A stretch of DNA of 13,349 bases from JACPXH01 sp964409225. Lineage in GTDB: Bacteria; Patescibacteriota; Minisyncoccia; JACPXH01. The position numbers were made by a program, and so were the translations under genes. This document shows, piece by piece, positions 7,142 to 13,082 of the stretch (its first letter is position 1; each line of letters opens with the position of its first letter). Where the stretch lies: positions 1-13,349 of the forward strand of contig CAYPCM010000019.1 of the NCBI GenBank assembly GCA_964409225.1, written 5' to 3'. The notes beneath the pieces are model-generated. The model made no database searches, was not told where the DNA came from, and worked only from the letters and a program-made list of their open reading frames with translations.

Positions 7142-8516
7142 TATCGGGCTCTCCTGGCGGCAACGCGGGCCGCACCGCGGACGGGCGCGACGCGGCGAGT
7201 CGCCGTTTTGTTTCACCCACCAGCTTTTCCAACGCCACCAATTCCTGCATGCCGGAATTCATCTCTCGAATTATGACTGTGCCGTCAAGCGTTTCTTTCT
7301 GACCCATAATTAGCGTAAACTCTACGCCCAGGCGGGCGGCGGCGCGCAACTGTGCTTTTATTGATTGGCGTCCCAAACTTTCGGCCACCGGCACGCCGGC
7401 TCTGCGGAACTCCTCCAAGAGCCGAAGCGACTTCTTCTTCGCGAGTTCCCCTAACTGTGCCAGGAATACGCGGGGTCGGCCGCGCTCACTCACCCTGACC
7501 TCGCGGCTTTGAAGAAGCTCAACCCACCTTTCCAGACCGCAAGCAGCACCCACGGCCGGTGTTGGCTTACCGCCCAGAAGTTCGACGAGGTCATCATAGC
7601 GGCCGCCGCCGCCTAACGCAAGCACGGCCGGCTTCGCCTCGCCGTCGGTTTTTGACTCAACTTCAAGTTCTTCGGGGAACAGCTCAAAAACGGTTCGAGT
7701 GTAATAATCCAGACCGCGTACCAGAAAAGGATCCAGGTCATATGGCAGTTGAAGTTCGTCGAGGAATTCAAGAACGGTCCTGAAGTGGTTGTGGCAAGGG
7801 CCGCACAGGTGATCCACGCCATGGGGAGCATGATTACGTATCTCGCCGCACGCTTCTTGCTTACAGTCAAGAAGTCGCAACGGGTTCGCCCTCAACCGAT
7901 GCCGGCAGTCCTTGCACAAACGCGCAATTTTGGGCCGATAGAACTGCGTAAGGGCCTTACGGTATTGCGACCGACAAGCAGCGCAACCGATTGAGTTAAC
8001 TTTAAAGATGACGCCTTTCAAGCCAACCTCGACTGCAACCACCGACAAGAGTTGCATAATTTGCACGTCAATGACCGGATCTGCATCGCCGATTACCTCA
8101 AACCCAAATTGCCACAGTTGCCGGTACCGACCCCGTTGAGGACTTTCGTGCCGAAACATCGGACCCAAGTAATGCAGCTTGACCGGTTGGGGAAAATTGA
8201 CCATACCGTGCTCTAGGTAGGCCCGCACTACACCGGCGGTGCCCTCGGGCCGAAGCGTAAGATCATCGCCGCCTTTGGTTTTAAACGAATACAACTCCTT
8301 GGTCACGATGTCGGTGTCTTGACCCACAGCCCTCACAAAAAGTTCACTCGCCTCAACAATGGGCGTATCGATGCGCTCGAAACCGTAAAATGCCGAAACC
8401 TCGCTGACGGCCCGTCGAATACGCTCCCAATACTTCTGCTCAACCGGGAGGATGTCGTGCATCCCCTTTGGGGCCTGTAGCGTAACTGGCTTGGTTTTTG
8501 TAGACGCTGCGCTCAT
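7131..8516 (-). CDS. hisS: Histidyl-tRNA synthetase
   Basis: 461-residue class II aminoacyl-tRNA synthetase that charges tRNA-His in the cytoplasm. Motif 1 region TPIVEASELF (51-60); motif 2 FRHESPQRGRYRQLWQFGFE (121-140); histidine-specific loop LVRGLDYYTRTVFE (265-278); GGGGRYDDL (302-310); motif 3 AVGAACGLERW (321-331); anticodon-binding domain from about 345. Residues 175-245 carry paired cysteines (CAAC, CKDC, DCK..AC, CGPC), as in the branch of bacterial HisRS with a cysteine-bearing insertion, so they are normal. Start ATG 8514-8516, without Shine-Dalgarno, 69 bp after lepB. The unusual feature is a Pro/Arg-rich tail after residue 440, whose codons also house the HIT start. Confidence 0.96.
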   Translation of the reverse strand: MSAASTKTKPVTLQAPKGMHDILPVEQKYWERIRRAVSEVSAFYGFERIDTPIVEASELFVRAVGQDTDIVTKELYSFKTKGGDDLTLRPEGTAGVVRAYLEHGMVNFPQPVKLHYLGPMFRHESPQRGRYRQLWQFGFEVIGDADPVIDVQIMQLLSVVAVEVGLKGVIFKVNSIGCAACRSQYRKALTQFYRPKIARLCKDCRHRLRANPLRLLDCKQEACGEIRNHAPHGVDHLCGPCHNHFRTVLEFLDELQLPYDLDPFLVRGLDYYTRTVFELFPEELEVESKTDGEAKPAVLALGGGGRYDDLVELLGGKPTPAVGAACGLERWVELLQSREVRVSERGRPRVFLAQLGELAKKKSLRLLEEFRRAGVPVAESLGRQSIKAQLRAAARLGVEFTLIMGQKETLDGTVIIREMNSGMQELVALEKLVGETKRRLAASRPSAVRPALPPGEPDNGE

Positions 8517-8557
8517 GAATTCGAAAATGATATTTTAACGTTTCGAAATGTCGAAGT

Positions 8558-8595
8558 GTCGTACTAACGATATTTCTAAATATCGTTAGTACGAC
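8558..8595. repeat. Perfect 18-bp inverted repeat spanning the lepB stop codon
   Basis: GTCGTACTAACGATATTT (8558-8575) is followed after two bases (CT) by its exact reverse complement (8578-8595). The right arm contains the last lepB codons and stop (TCG TAC TAA). Read on the minus strand it would form an 18-bp RNA hairpin at the lepB end with no U-run after it. Further TTCGAA-type repeats fill the 60 bp up to hisS. It may be a terminator or attenuator, an mRNA stabiliser, or a mobile short repeat. Confidence 0.8.
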
Positions 8596-9149
8596 GGTGC
8601 GGAAAATACCCCGGCCCTACCCACTGGCCACGCTCGCACCCAGACGCGACCGATGATGTCGCGCCGCGGCACCGCGCCCCAACGCCGAGAATCAAAACTT
8701 ACCGCGCGATTGTCGCCCAGGACAAAGTATTCGTCTGCGCCTAGCGTAACTCGCGCCTCGGTCGAAACGTCTTCATGCCGGATGTATGATTCGCTTAACG
8801 CAAAGCTATCGGGACGCGCAGCGCTTTTAATGGTCACCCGGCCACGCGTAATTTCCACGGTCTCTCCAGGCAGGCCCACAATGCGTTTGATGAAAAATTG
8901 CGATTCATTCTGCGGAAATCGAAACACAATCACTTCACCGCGGCTCGGCTCACGGAAGGCATACGACACTTCGTCTATCAACAGATATTCGCCATCTTCA
9001 AAAGTCGGCTCCATCGAAGCGCCGTGCACAAGGAACGGCTGAAACAAAAACGTCCGCAGCAGGAATGCCGCTCCGAACGCGACCGCACCTACAACAATCA
9101 ATTGCCAACTAAAACGCCCCCGCATCGAAATATCGCCTTCCAAAGCCAT
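8586..9149 (-). CDS. lepB: Signal peptidase I
   Basis: 187-residue membrane serine protease that removes signal peptides from Sec- and Tat-exported proteins. One N-terminal transmembrane segment (about 15-36) is followed by the catalytic domain facing the outside: GASMEPTF with nucleophile S45, general-base lysine K88 in FFIKRIVGLPGE, and GDNRAVSFDSRRWGAVP (145-161). This is the short, single-membrane-span type seen in Gram-positives and small genomes. ATG at 9147-9149 chosen; Met9 is an alternative. No Shine-Dalgarno. The predicted promoter puts the transcript start about 4 nt from the ATG, so it may be leaderless. The last codons lie inside the perfect palindrome. First gene of the minus-strand run, divergent from pth. 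Confidence 0.96.
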   Translation of the reverse strand: MALEGDISMRGRFSWQLIVVGAVAFGAAFLLRTFLFQPFLVHGASMEPTFEDGEYLLIDEVSYAFREPSRGEVIVFRFPQNESQFFIKRIVGLPGETVEITRGRVTIKSAARPDSFALSESYIRHEDVSTEARVTLGADEYFVLGDNRAVSFDSRRWGAVPRRDIIGRVWVRAWPVGRAGVFSAPSY

Positions 9150-9159
9150 AACGACACCA

Positions 9160-9188
9160 ATTCTACCATGACCCTCCTCTACTTACAA
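9160..9188 (-). promoter_or_regulatory. Predicted promoter of lepB
   Basis: On the minus strand TTGTAA (9183-9188) is followed after 17 nt by an extended -10, TGG plus TAGAAT (9160-9165). The start site would fall near 9153, only about 4 nt before the lepB ATG. Confidence 0.55.
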
Positions 9189-9212
9189 GTATTGGGAGTT
9201 TTCTGGTAGTAT
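9183..9212 (+). promoter_or_regulatory. Predicted promoter of pth, overlapping the lepB promoter
   Basis: On the plus strand an extended -10, TGG plus TAGTAT (9207-9212), ends 7 nt before the pth ATG. This predicts initiation at or within a base or two of the A of the start codon. The upstream hexamer TTACAA (9183-9188, 18-nt spacer) is a poor -35 and is the same six base pairs used by lepB on the other strand. Confidence 0.4.
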
Positions 9213-9219
9213 ACCGTTT

Positions 9220-9768
9220 ATGACCATCCTCGTCGGCCTCGGCAATATCGGCGTCGAATACGCGCACACCCGACATAATGTCGGGTTCAAAGTCATAGAC
9301 GCGCTGGCAGCAGCGAGAGGCCTGGTGTGGCGGAACGATTCGGCGTTTGAAGCGTCGGTGGCCGAGGGATCCAAAGTAATGTTGGCTAAACCGACCACGC
9401 TGATGAACGATTCTGGCCGAGCGGTAGCGAAGCTGGCCCGGTACTACCGCATTACGCCGGAAAGCATCTGGGTTATACACGACGATGTCGATATTTTGTT
9501 TGGTGAAATCCGGATTGAGTCGGGCCGCGGGAGCGCCGGACACCGAGGCGTGCAATCAGTCATTGACGCGCTCGGTACCAGCGGGTTCCGACGCGTTCGC
9601 ATCGGCGTTCGCAACGAGCAGTATCAGCCGGGCACGAAGACCGCAGACGAATTCGTACTCGCCGATTTTACGAACGAAGAAGAAGAGCAACTTCCCGCAA
9701 TCATCCAAAAAGCAACGGCCGCCATCGAAGCGAACTTCGATGGCGGCCAGCCGGCCAGCGCACGGTGA
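9220..9768 (+). CDS. pth: Peptidyl-tRNA hydrolase
   Basis: 182-residue esterase that frees tRNA from peptidyl-tRNA dropped by stalled ribosomes. The start GLGNIG..Y..TRHNVGF is textbook, with catalytic H19. KPTTLMNDSG supplies N63, and HDDVD supplies D88 (equivalents of E. coli H20, N68 and D93). In the loop GHRG (107-110), the position of E. coli N114 is R109, a substitution worth noting. Length is normal for bacterial Pth. The ATG at 9220 begins directly at the conserved N-terminus; no Shine-Dalgarno and probably no leader. The 3' end contains a perfect 14-bp hairpin. Convergent with the small-ORF cluster downstream. Confidence 0.96.
   Translation: MTILVGLGNIGVEYAHTRHNVGFKVIDALAAARGLVWRNDSAFEASVAEGSKVMLAKPTTLMNDSGRAVAKLARYYRITPESIWVIHDDVDILFGEIRIESGRGSAGHRGVQSVIDALGTSGFRRVRIGVRNEQYQPGTKTADEFVLADFTNEEEEQLPAIIQKATAAIEANFDGGQPASAR
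9717..9748 (+). terminator. Perfect 14-bp hairpin inside the 3' end of pth
   Basis: GGCCGCCATCGAAG (9717-9730), tetraloop CGAA, then the exact complement (9735-9748), 18 nt before the end of the stop codon. It encodes part of the non-conserved tail of Pth. No U-tract follows. It may serve as a terminator or 3'-end stabiliser, possibly in both directions because the small ORFs converge on it. Confidence 0.5.
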
Positions 9769-9783
9769 TCAACGTCGCAGACG

Positions 9784-9880
9784 TCACTCGGCGCTCTCCC
9801 AGTAACGGCGGAGAACAACGAAAACAACGGCGCATACAACCGCGGCGAGGAAAAAAAGTGAACAGCCAGCCCCACGCCAT
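9784..9880 (-). CDS. Candidate third small membrane protein, frame interrupted at a seven-A run
   Basis: Not a recognised family. From the ATG at 9878-9880 (GAAGGGG upstream, 6-nt spacing) the frame reads MAWGWLFTFF. It then goes out of frame at a run of seven A's on the plus strand (9851-9857). If the run had six, or the ribosome shifted by one there, the reading continues as FLAAVVCAVVFVVLRRYWE and stops at 9784-9786. That would be a clean 31-residue protein: one transmembrane segment followed by a short charged tail. It lies 16 nt after the previous small ORF and ends 15 bp from the pth stop. Either a homopolymer sequencing error, real slippage, or a decayed gene. The strong hydrophobicity makes chance less likely but does not exclude it. 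Confidence 0.4.
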
Positions 9881-9896
9881 CGAACGCCCCTTCGCG

Positions 9897-10007
9897 CTAG
9901 AGGTCGTCGCGCCCGTAGTCAGGCTCGCCGCTCATCCGAGCGGCGAGTACCACCACCAAGTGCCAGAACCGTTGGACAAACTGCCAGATTGAACGGATCC
10001 ATTCCAT
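9897..10007 (-). CDS. Small hydrophobic protein, 36 residues, unknown
   Basis: Starts at the ATG at 10005-10007, behind GGGGAGGAG with 4-6 nt spacing, an unusually good ribosome site for this window. The product begins MEWIRSIWQFVQRFWHLVVV and ends in an acidic tail (EPDYGRDDL). Four aromatic-spaced tryptophans and phenylalanines plus LVVVLAA suggest one membrane-inserting or amphipathic helix. It overlaps the 3' part of the preceding 76-residue ORF in another frame; in that overlap this frame looks the more protein-like. Alternatively the two are one gene split by a frameshift. No family recognised; single-helix toxins, small respiratory or stress membrane peptides are all conceivable. Confidence 0.5.
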   Translation of the reverse strand: MEWIRSIWQFVQRFWHLVVVLAARMSGEPDYGRDDL

Positions 10008-10149
10008 CGGTCTCCTCCCCGACCCAGAACTGACCACGGTATTCGGTCAGCTCGTCCGTCTCGCCGCCAACGGCAAGGCCGGCATACGCCCCGATCGCCA
10101 TACCCACGGAAAGCCCGAGGATAACCCCTGCCAACGCAAGCGTCAACAT
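9919..10149 (-). CDS. Small glycine-rich membrane protein, 76 residues, unknown
   Basis: Starts at the ATG at 10147-10149 behind a perfect AGGAGG (10157-10162 on the plus strand) with 7-nt spacing, the strongest Shine-Dalgarno in the window. The first 28 residues form a transmembrane or uncleaved signal segment with a small-residue pattern (GVILGLSVGMAIGAYAGLAVG), suited to helix packing. A polar part follows (ETDELTEYRGQFWVGEETD). The rest, from about residue 50, overlaps the next ORF and reads like a non-selected frame, so the functional protein may be shorter or continue into the next frame by a shift. Lies divergent to mfd and convergent to pth. No function can be assigned. Confidence 0.6.
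   Translation of the reverse strand: MLTLALAGVILGLSVGMAIGAYAGLAVGGETDELTEYRGQFWVGEETDGMDPFNLAVCPTVLALGGGTRRSDERRA
9924..9947. repeat. Perfect 10-bp hairpin within the small-ORF cluster
   Basis: CTCGCCGCTC (9924-9933), loop ATCC, exact complement (9938-9947). It straddles the end of the 76-residue ORF and lies within the 36-residue ORF. Like the other hairpins here it has a tiny loop and no U-tract. Confidence 0.6.
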
Positions 10150-10156
10150 GGCTTTT

Positions 10157-10162
10157 CCTCCT
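10157..10162 (-). promoter_or_regulatory. Strong Shine-Dalgarno of the 76-residue small ORF
   Basis: AGGAGG on the minus strand, seven nt (AAAAGCC) before the ATG. It decides the start of this ORF and contrasts with nrdJ, ftsZ, ftsA, yqeY, rpsU, hisS and pth, none of which shows such a site. Confidence 0.8.
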
Positions 10163-10327
10163 ATTTTTATGAAAAGGACGCCGGCAGAACACCCCCAATC
10201 CTACCGACGAGCGTTGGGACACCCCGATAATAACCGGAAGCCCCAATACTTTCGGCCTGACACGACATAGGAGGGATTGTCGCATCGGATGGCCACTCGC
10301 CGGATAGGATAGGAGACGCTCTACCAC

Positions 10328-10357
10328 TTGTTGAAGAACGCGCTTGGACTGTATGAT
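10328..10357 (+). promoter_or_regulatory. Weak candidate promoter of mfd
   Basis: TTGTTG (10328-10333), 18-nt spacer, TATGAT (10352-10357). A start near 10364 would leave about 12 nt of leader before the ATG at 10376. It supports that ATG over the TTG codons at 10328 and 10331. The rest of 10163-10327 shows no other clear signal. Confidence 0.3.
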
Positions 10358-10375
10358 GGTGCGGTTTCGAACAGA

Positions 10376-12433
10376 ATGTCAACCCCGACAACCTCTCTCG
10401 TCATACCCGGGCTGACCCCCTCATTATTGGGCCGGCCTGCTTTGTGGTTCGCCGAACATGCTCAACAGATTCGCAACGCCGTCCTCGCCGATCCCTGGTG
10501 GCAAGAACATGTCCTTATTCTAGACGTCGATTCTCGCCATATGGTTTCAGCGATTACGAGGTCCCTTGATAATCTCGGCTATGAGCGCGCAGTCACCCTT
10601 GAACACGTGGGCCAGTTTCGGCTCCTCGGAGACACCCTCGACATCTTTCCGCTGGCGGCAGAACATCCTTGGCGAATTGAGTTCCTGGGAAACGCAGTTG
10701 AAGCCATCAAACCACTCCAAGCCGACCTGCCGCCACCCCAAACAAAGCTTAAACTCAAAGAAGAGATTTTGCGCGAAGGCGACTACGTGGTGCATGCAGA
10801 CCACGGCATCGGCATCTTCCGTGGTGTCACCACGGAAGAACAAATACGAAATTCTAAATCAGAAATCCGAAACAAGGACAAAACGAATTTCAAATTCCGT
10901 GCTTCGCCTGCCCGCCAAAGCCTTGGCGCAGGCGGGGATTTGGGGTTTTTAATCGTCGAGTACGCCCCTCCGCCCCGACCTAACGCGCCTCCCGACCGCT
11001 TGCTCATCCCGCCTCAACAGCGCGGAAAACTCACCCGCTACATCGGTTTCTCTCGGCCGACGATTCATCGCCTTGGCGGCACCGTGTGGTTCAAAACGCG
11101 CGAGCGCGTGCGCGAAGAAACGCTGGAGCTTGCGCGCAAGCTTCTGCAACTTTACGCCGAGCGCGAGCTCGCCCGCCGACCCCCCATCGCCGACGACACA
11201 GAAATTGCCGCATCCCTCGCCGCAAGTTTTGCGCACACCGAAACATCGGATCAAGAGCAGGCGATCGCTGAAATCAAGACCGACTTGTTGTCGGACAAGC
11301 CCATGGATCGAGTGCTTATAGGCGACGTGGGCTTTGGCAAAACCGAGGTGGCACTGCGCGCCGCCGCAATGGTCATAGCGTCGGGCAAGCAGGTGGCGCT
11401 CATCGCGCCCACCACCATTCTAGCCCACCAGCACCTTGCCACCTTCTCGAGCCGCCTTGAAGCGCTCGGGATTAAAACCGCGCTCCTGTCGCGACTTACG
11501 CCAAAACACGACGAGCGCAGCACTGTCGCCGACCTCAAACGCGGCGCGATCGACTGCGTAATCGGCACGCATCGACTCATGTCCAAAGACGTTATCTTCA
11601 AAGACCTCGGCCTCATCATCATGGACGAAGAACAGCGTTTTGGCGTGGGCCACAAAGAACGCTTCAAGGAATTGCGCGCTGATATTGACGTGCTGTCGCT
11701 GTCCGCAACTCCGATCCCCCGCACCCTCTACCTGGCGCTTTCGAATCTGCGCGCCATCTCGACCCTAAGCACGCCTCCGCCCGGACGGCTCCCGACTGCG
11801 ACGCGGGCGCTGCCTTTCTCGTGGAGAATCGTACGCGAGGCAATTGCGGCTGAACTCGAGCGCAAAGGACAAGTGTACTACTTACACAATCGCATCGAGA
11901 CGATCGAAGCGGTCCGCTTGCGCCTCGCCCGGGCGCTGCCTAAGGCCCGGCTTGCGGTCATCCACGGCCGCGTTTCGGAACACACCCTCATAGATACCAT
12001 GGCGAAATTCCGCGCCGGCGACATTGACGTGCTTGTCGCCACCACCATTATTGAAAACGGACTTGACTTTTCAAACGCAAATACGCTCATCGTAGACAAC
12101 GCGCTGCGACTCGGACTCAGTCAAGCGCATCAATTGCGGGGACGGATCGGCCGCGGCGATGTGGAGGCGTATGCCTATTTTCTCTACCGCTCCCGGCACC
12201 TGACGGACCGAGCCCATGAACGCCTTGAGGCACTCGAATCGTATCAGCATCTTGGCGCGGGTTATGAAATTGCCATCCGCGATCTCGAGCTACGCGGGGC
12301 CGGGAACATCCTAGGCCGGGAACAATCTGGGTCACTGAATCAAGTGGGGCTTAATCTATATTGTGATATGCTGGCAGAGGCGGTGGAGACATTGCGGGAA
12401 AATCAAAATGCAAAAATCAAAAATCAAAATTAA
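10376..12433 (+). CDS. mfd: Compact transcription-repair coupling factor Mfd lacking the C-terminal D7 domain
   Basis: 685-residue DNA translocase that pushes stalled RNA polymerase off DNA and recruits excision repair; full Mfd has about 1150 residues. Order: a reduced UvrB-like N-terminus (GQFRLLGDTLDIFP...WRIEFLG); polymerase-interacting domain beginning ILREGDYVVHADHGIGIF, interrupted by an in-frame repeat (about residues 156-192) before FLIVEYAPPP; helicase motor with Walker A GDVGFGKT (316-323), DEEQ box (417-420), SATPIPRTLY, QLRGRIGR (586-593), and the TRG region RDLELRGAGNILG. It ends just after DMLAEAVETLR, where D7 should follow; the final NQNAKIKNQN and TAA are encoded by repeat DNA. 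ATG 10376 chosen; upstream TTG codons at 10328/10331 would add 15-16 residues. Motor motifs are complete, so it is probably active but altered. Confidence 0.93.
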   Translation: MSTPTTSLVIPGLTPSLLGRPALWFAEHAQQIRNAVLADPWWQEHVLILDVDSRHMVSAITRSLDNLGYERAVTLEHVGQFRLLGDTLDIFPLAAEHPWRIEFLGNAVEAIKPLQADLPPPQTKLKLKEEILREGDYVVHADHGIGIFRGVTTEEQIRNSKSEIRNKDKTNFKFRASPARQSLGAGGDLGFLIVEYAPPPRPNAPPDRLLIPPQQRGKLTRYIGFSRPTIHRLGGTVWFKTRERVREETLELARKLLQLYAERELARRPPIADDTEIAASLAASFAHTETSDQEQAIAEIKTDLLSDKPMDRVLIGDVGFGKTEVALRAAAMVIASGKQVALIAPTTILAHQHLATFSSRLEALGIKTALLSRLTPKHDERSTVADLKRGAIDCVIGTHRLMSKDVIFKDLGLIIMDEEQRFGVGHKERFKELRADIDVLSLSATPIPRTLYLALSNLRAISTLSTPPPGRLPTATRALPFSWRIVREAIAAELERKGQVYYLHNRIETIEAVRLRLARALPKARLAVIHGRVSEHTLIDTMAKFRAGDIDVLVATTIIENGLDFSNANTLIVDNALRLGLSQAHQLRGRIGRGDVEAYAYFLYRSRHLTDRAHERLEALESYQHLGAGYEIAIRDLELRGAGNILGREQSGSLNQVGLNLYCDMLAEAVETLRENQNAKIKNQN
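10841..10953 (+). repeat. Palindromic repeat inserted in frame in mfd
   Basis: Between the GIGIFRGVTTEE strand and the FLIVEYA strand of the polymerase-interacting domain lies an A/T-rich segment (10841-10897). A palindrome follows: CGCCTGC (10905-10911), GCCAA (10914-10918), loop AGCC, TTGGC (10923-10927), GCAGGCG (10928-10934), with outer CAAAT/ATTTG. Normal Mfd proteins have only a short loop here. The encoded stretch (IRNSKSEIRNKDKTNFKF, then PARQSLGAGGDLG) is low-complexity and unlike Mfd. The A/T-rich part plus hairpin has the style of an intergenic repeat. Exact boundaries are uncertain by several codons. Confidence 0.75.
12403..12433 (+). repeat. Repeat-end copy forming the mfd stop and tail
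   Basis: Positions 12403-12430 match 6660-6687 beside rpsU at 27 of 28 bases (both begin TCAAAATGCAAAAATCAAAA). The sequence encodes the last Mfd residues and runs into TAA at 12431-12433. Only one arm of the palindrome is present here; the inverted partner and the GC-rich core are not. Confidence 0.8.
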
Positions 12434-12461
12434 GGTGGCGCCTCCGGCGAACGATAAAAAT

Positions 12462-13082
12462 ATGCGCACAGACAGGACGATACAAACATACGATCGCATC
12501 GCGTCGCAGTTCAATCGAGCCCATTTTCACCCAGATTTCTGGCTTCCCGAATTCAAGGCGTTTCAGAAAATCATTTCGGGGAGAAAAGTTATAGACATTG
12601 GGTGCGGCGCCGGACGAGATGCGACGCTGTTCACGAAAAGTCGCCTCGACTACACCGGCATTGACGCTTCGCGGGGTATGCTCTCCGTCGCCAGAAAGCG
12701 CGCGAGAGCAGGAAAATTTATCCTGATGAGTTTTTATGACTTGAAGTTCCCCGCTCAAACGTTCGACGGCTTCTGGGCAGCTGCGTCCCTGCTCCATATC
12801 CCCAAGAGACGCATCGGCAAGGTGCTGCGGGGGATCCAAAAAATTCTAAAACCGCACGGTATCGGCTTCATCAGAATCAAAGAGAAAGCGCGCTTGGAAG
12901 AAGGACTCCTGAGAGAAGAAAAATGGGGAGGTATCGAACGCTACTTTGCCTTCTACACGCAAACAGAATTCGCTGGCGTGCTGCAGAGGAACGGGTTGCG
13001 CGTCATCAAAAGTTATACGAAGCGAGAAAATGATCCGAACCAAACAAAGTGGCTCTGCTATTTCGTGAAGAGAATATCGTGA
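12462..13082 (+). CDS. Class I SAM-dependent methyltransferase, substrate unknown
   Basis: 206 residues with the Rossmann methyltransferase fold. Motif I DIGCGAGRD (45-53) binds S-adenosylmethionine; the acidic residue ending strand 2 is D68 in GIDAS; the motif IV region is FDGFWAAASLLHIP (101-114); the post-motif helix is followed by ILKPHGIGFIRIK. This is the small-molecule/Methyltransf_11 or _25 type; the acceptor cannot be deduced. The ATG at 12462 is chosen because upstream codons are repeat DNA and the protein starts with a typical TIQTYDRIASQFN helix. It follows mfd by 28 bp, and its TGA overlaps the dprA GTG, so it is translated with dprA. Lysine-rich compared with its Arg-rich neighbours. 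Confidence 0.88.
   Translation: MRTDRTIQTYDRIASQFNRAHFHPDFWLPEFKAFQKIISGRKVIDIGCGAGRDATLFTKSRLDYTGIDASRGMLSVARKRARAGKFILMSFYDLKFPAQTFDGFWAAASLLHIPKRRIGKVLRGIQKILKPHGIGFIRIKEKARLEEGLLREEKWGGIERYFAFYTQTEFAGVLQRNGLRVIKSYTKRENDPNQTKWLCYFVKRIS

Noticed and set aside
7775..7995. Cysteine-rich stretch in HisRS as a novel zinc domain
   Set aside because: The same cysteine pattern is normal in a large branch of bacterial histidyl-tRNA synthetases.
9932..10391. Minus-strand ORFs of 131 and 74 codons upstream of and over the small-ORF cluster
   Set aside because: Non-ATG starts, no Shine-Dalgarno, Arg/Ser-rich composition unlike a folded protein, and overlap with better-supported starts.
12363..12461. 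Longer methyltransferase start at 12363
   Set aside because: The added codons lie in the mfd end and repeat DNA, read in another frame, and give a Lys/Arg-rich non-conserved extension.
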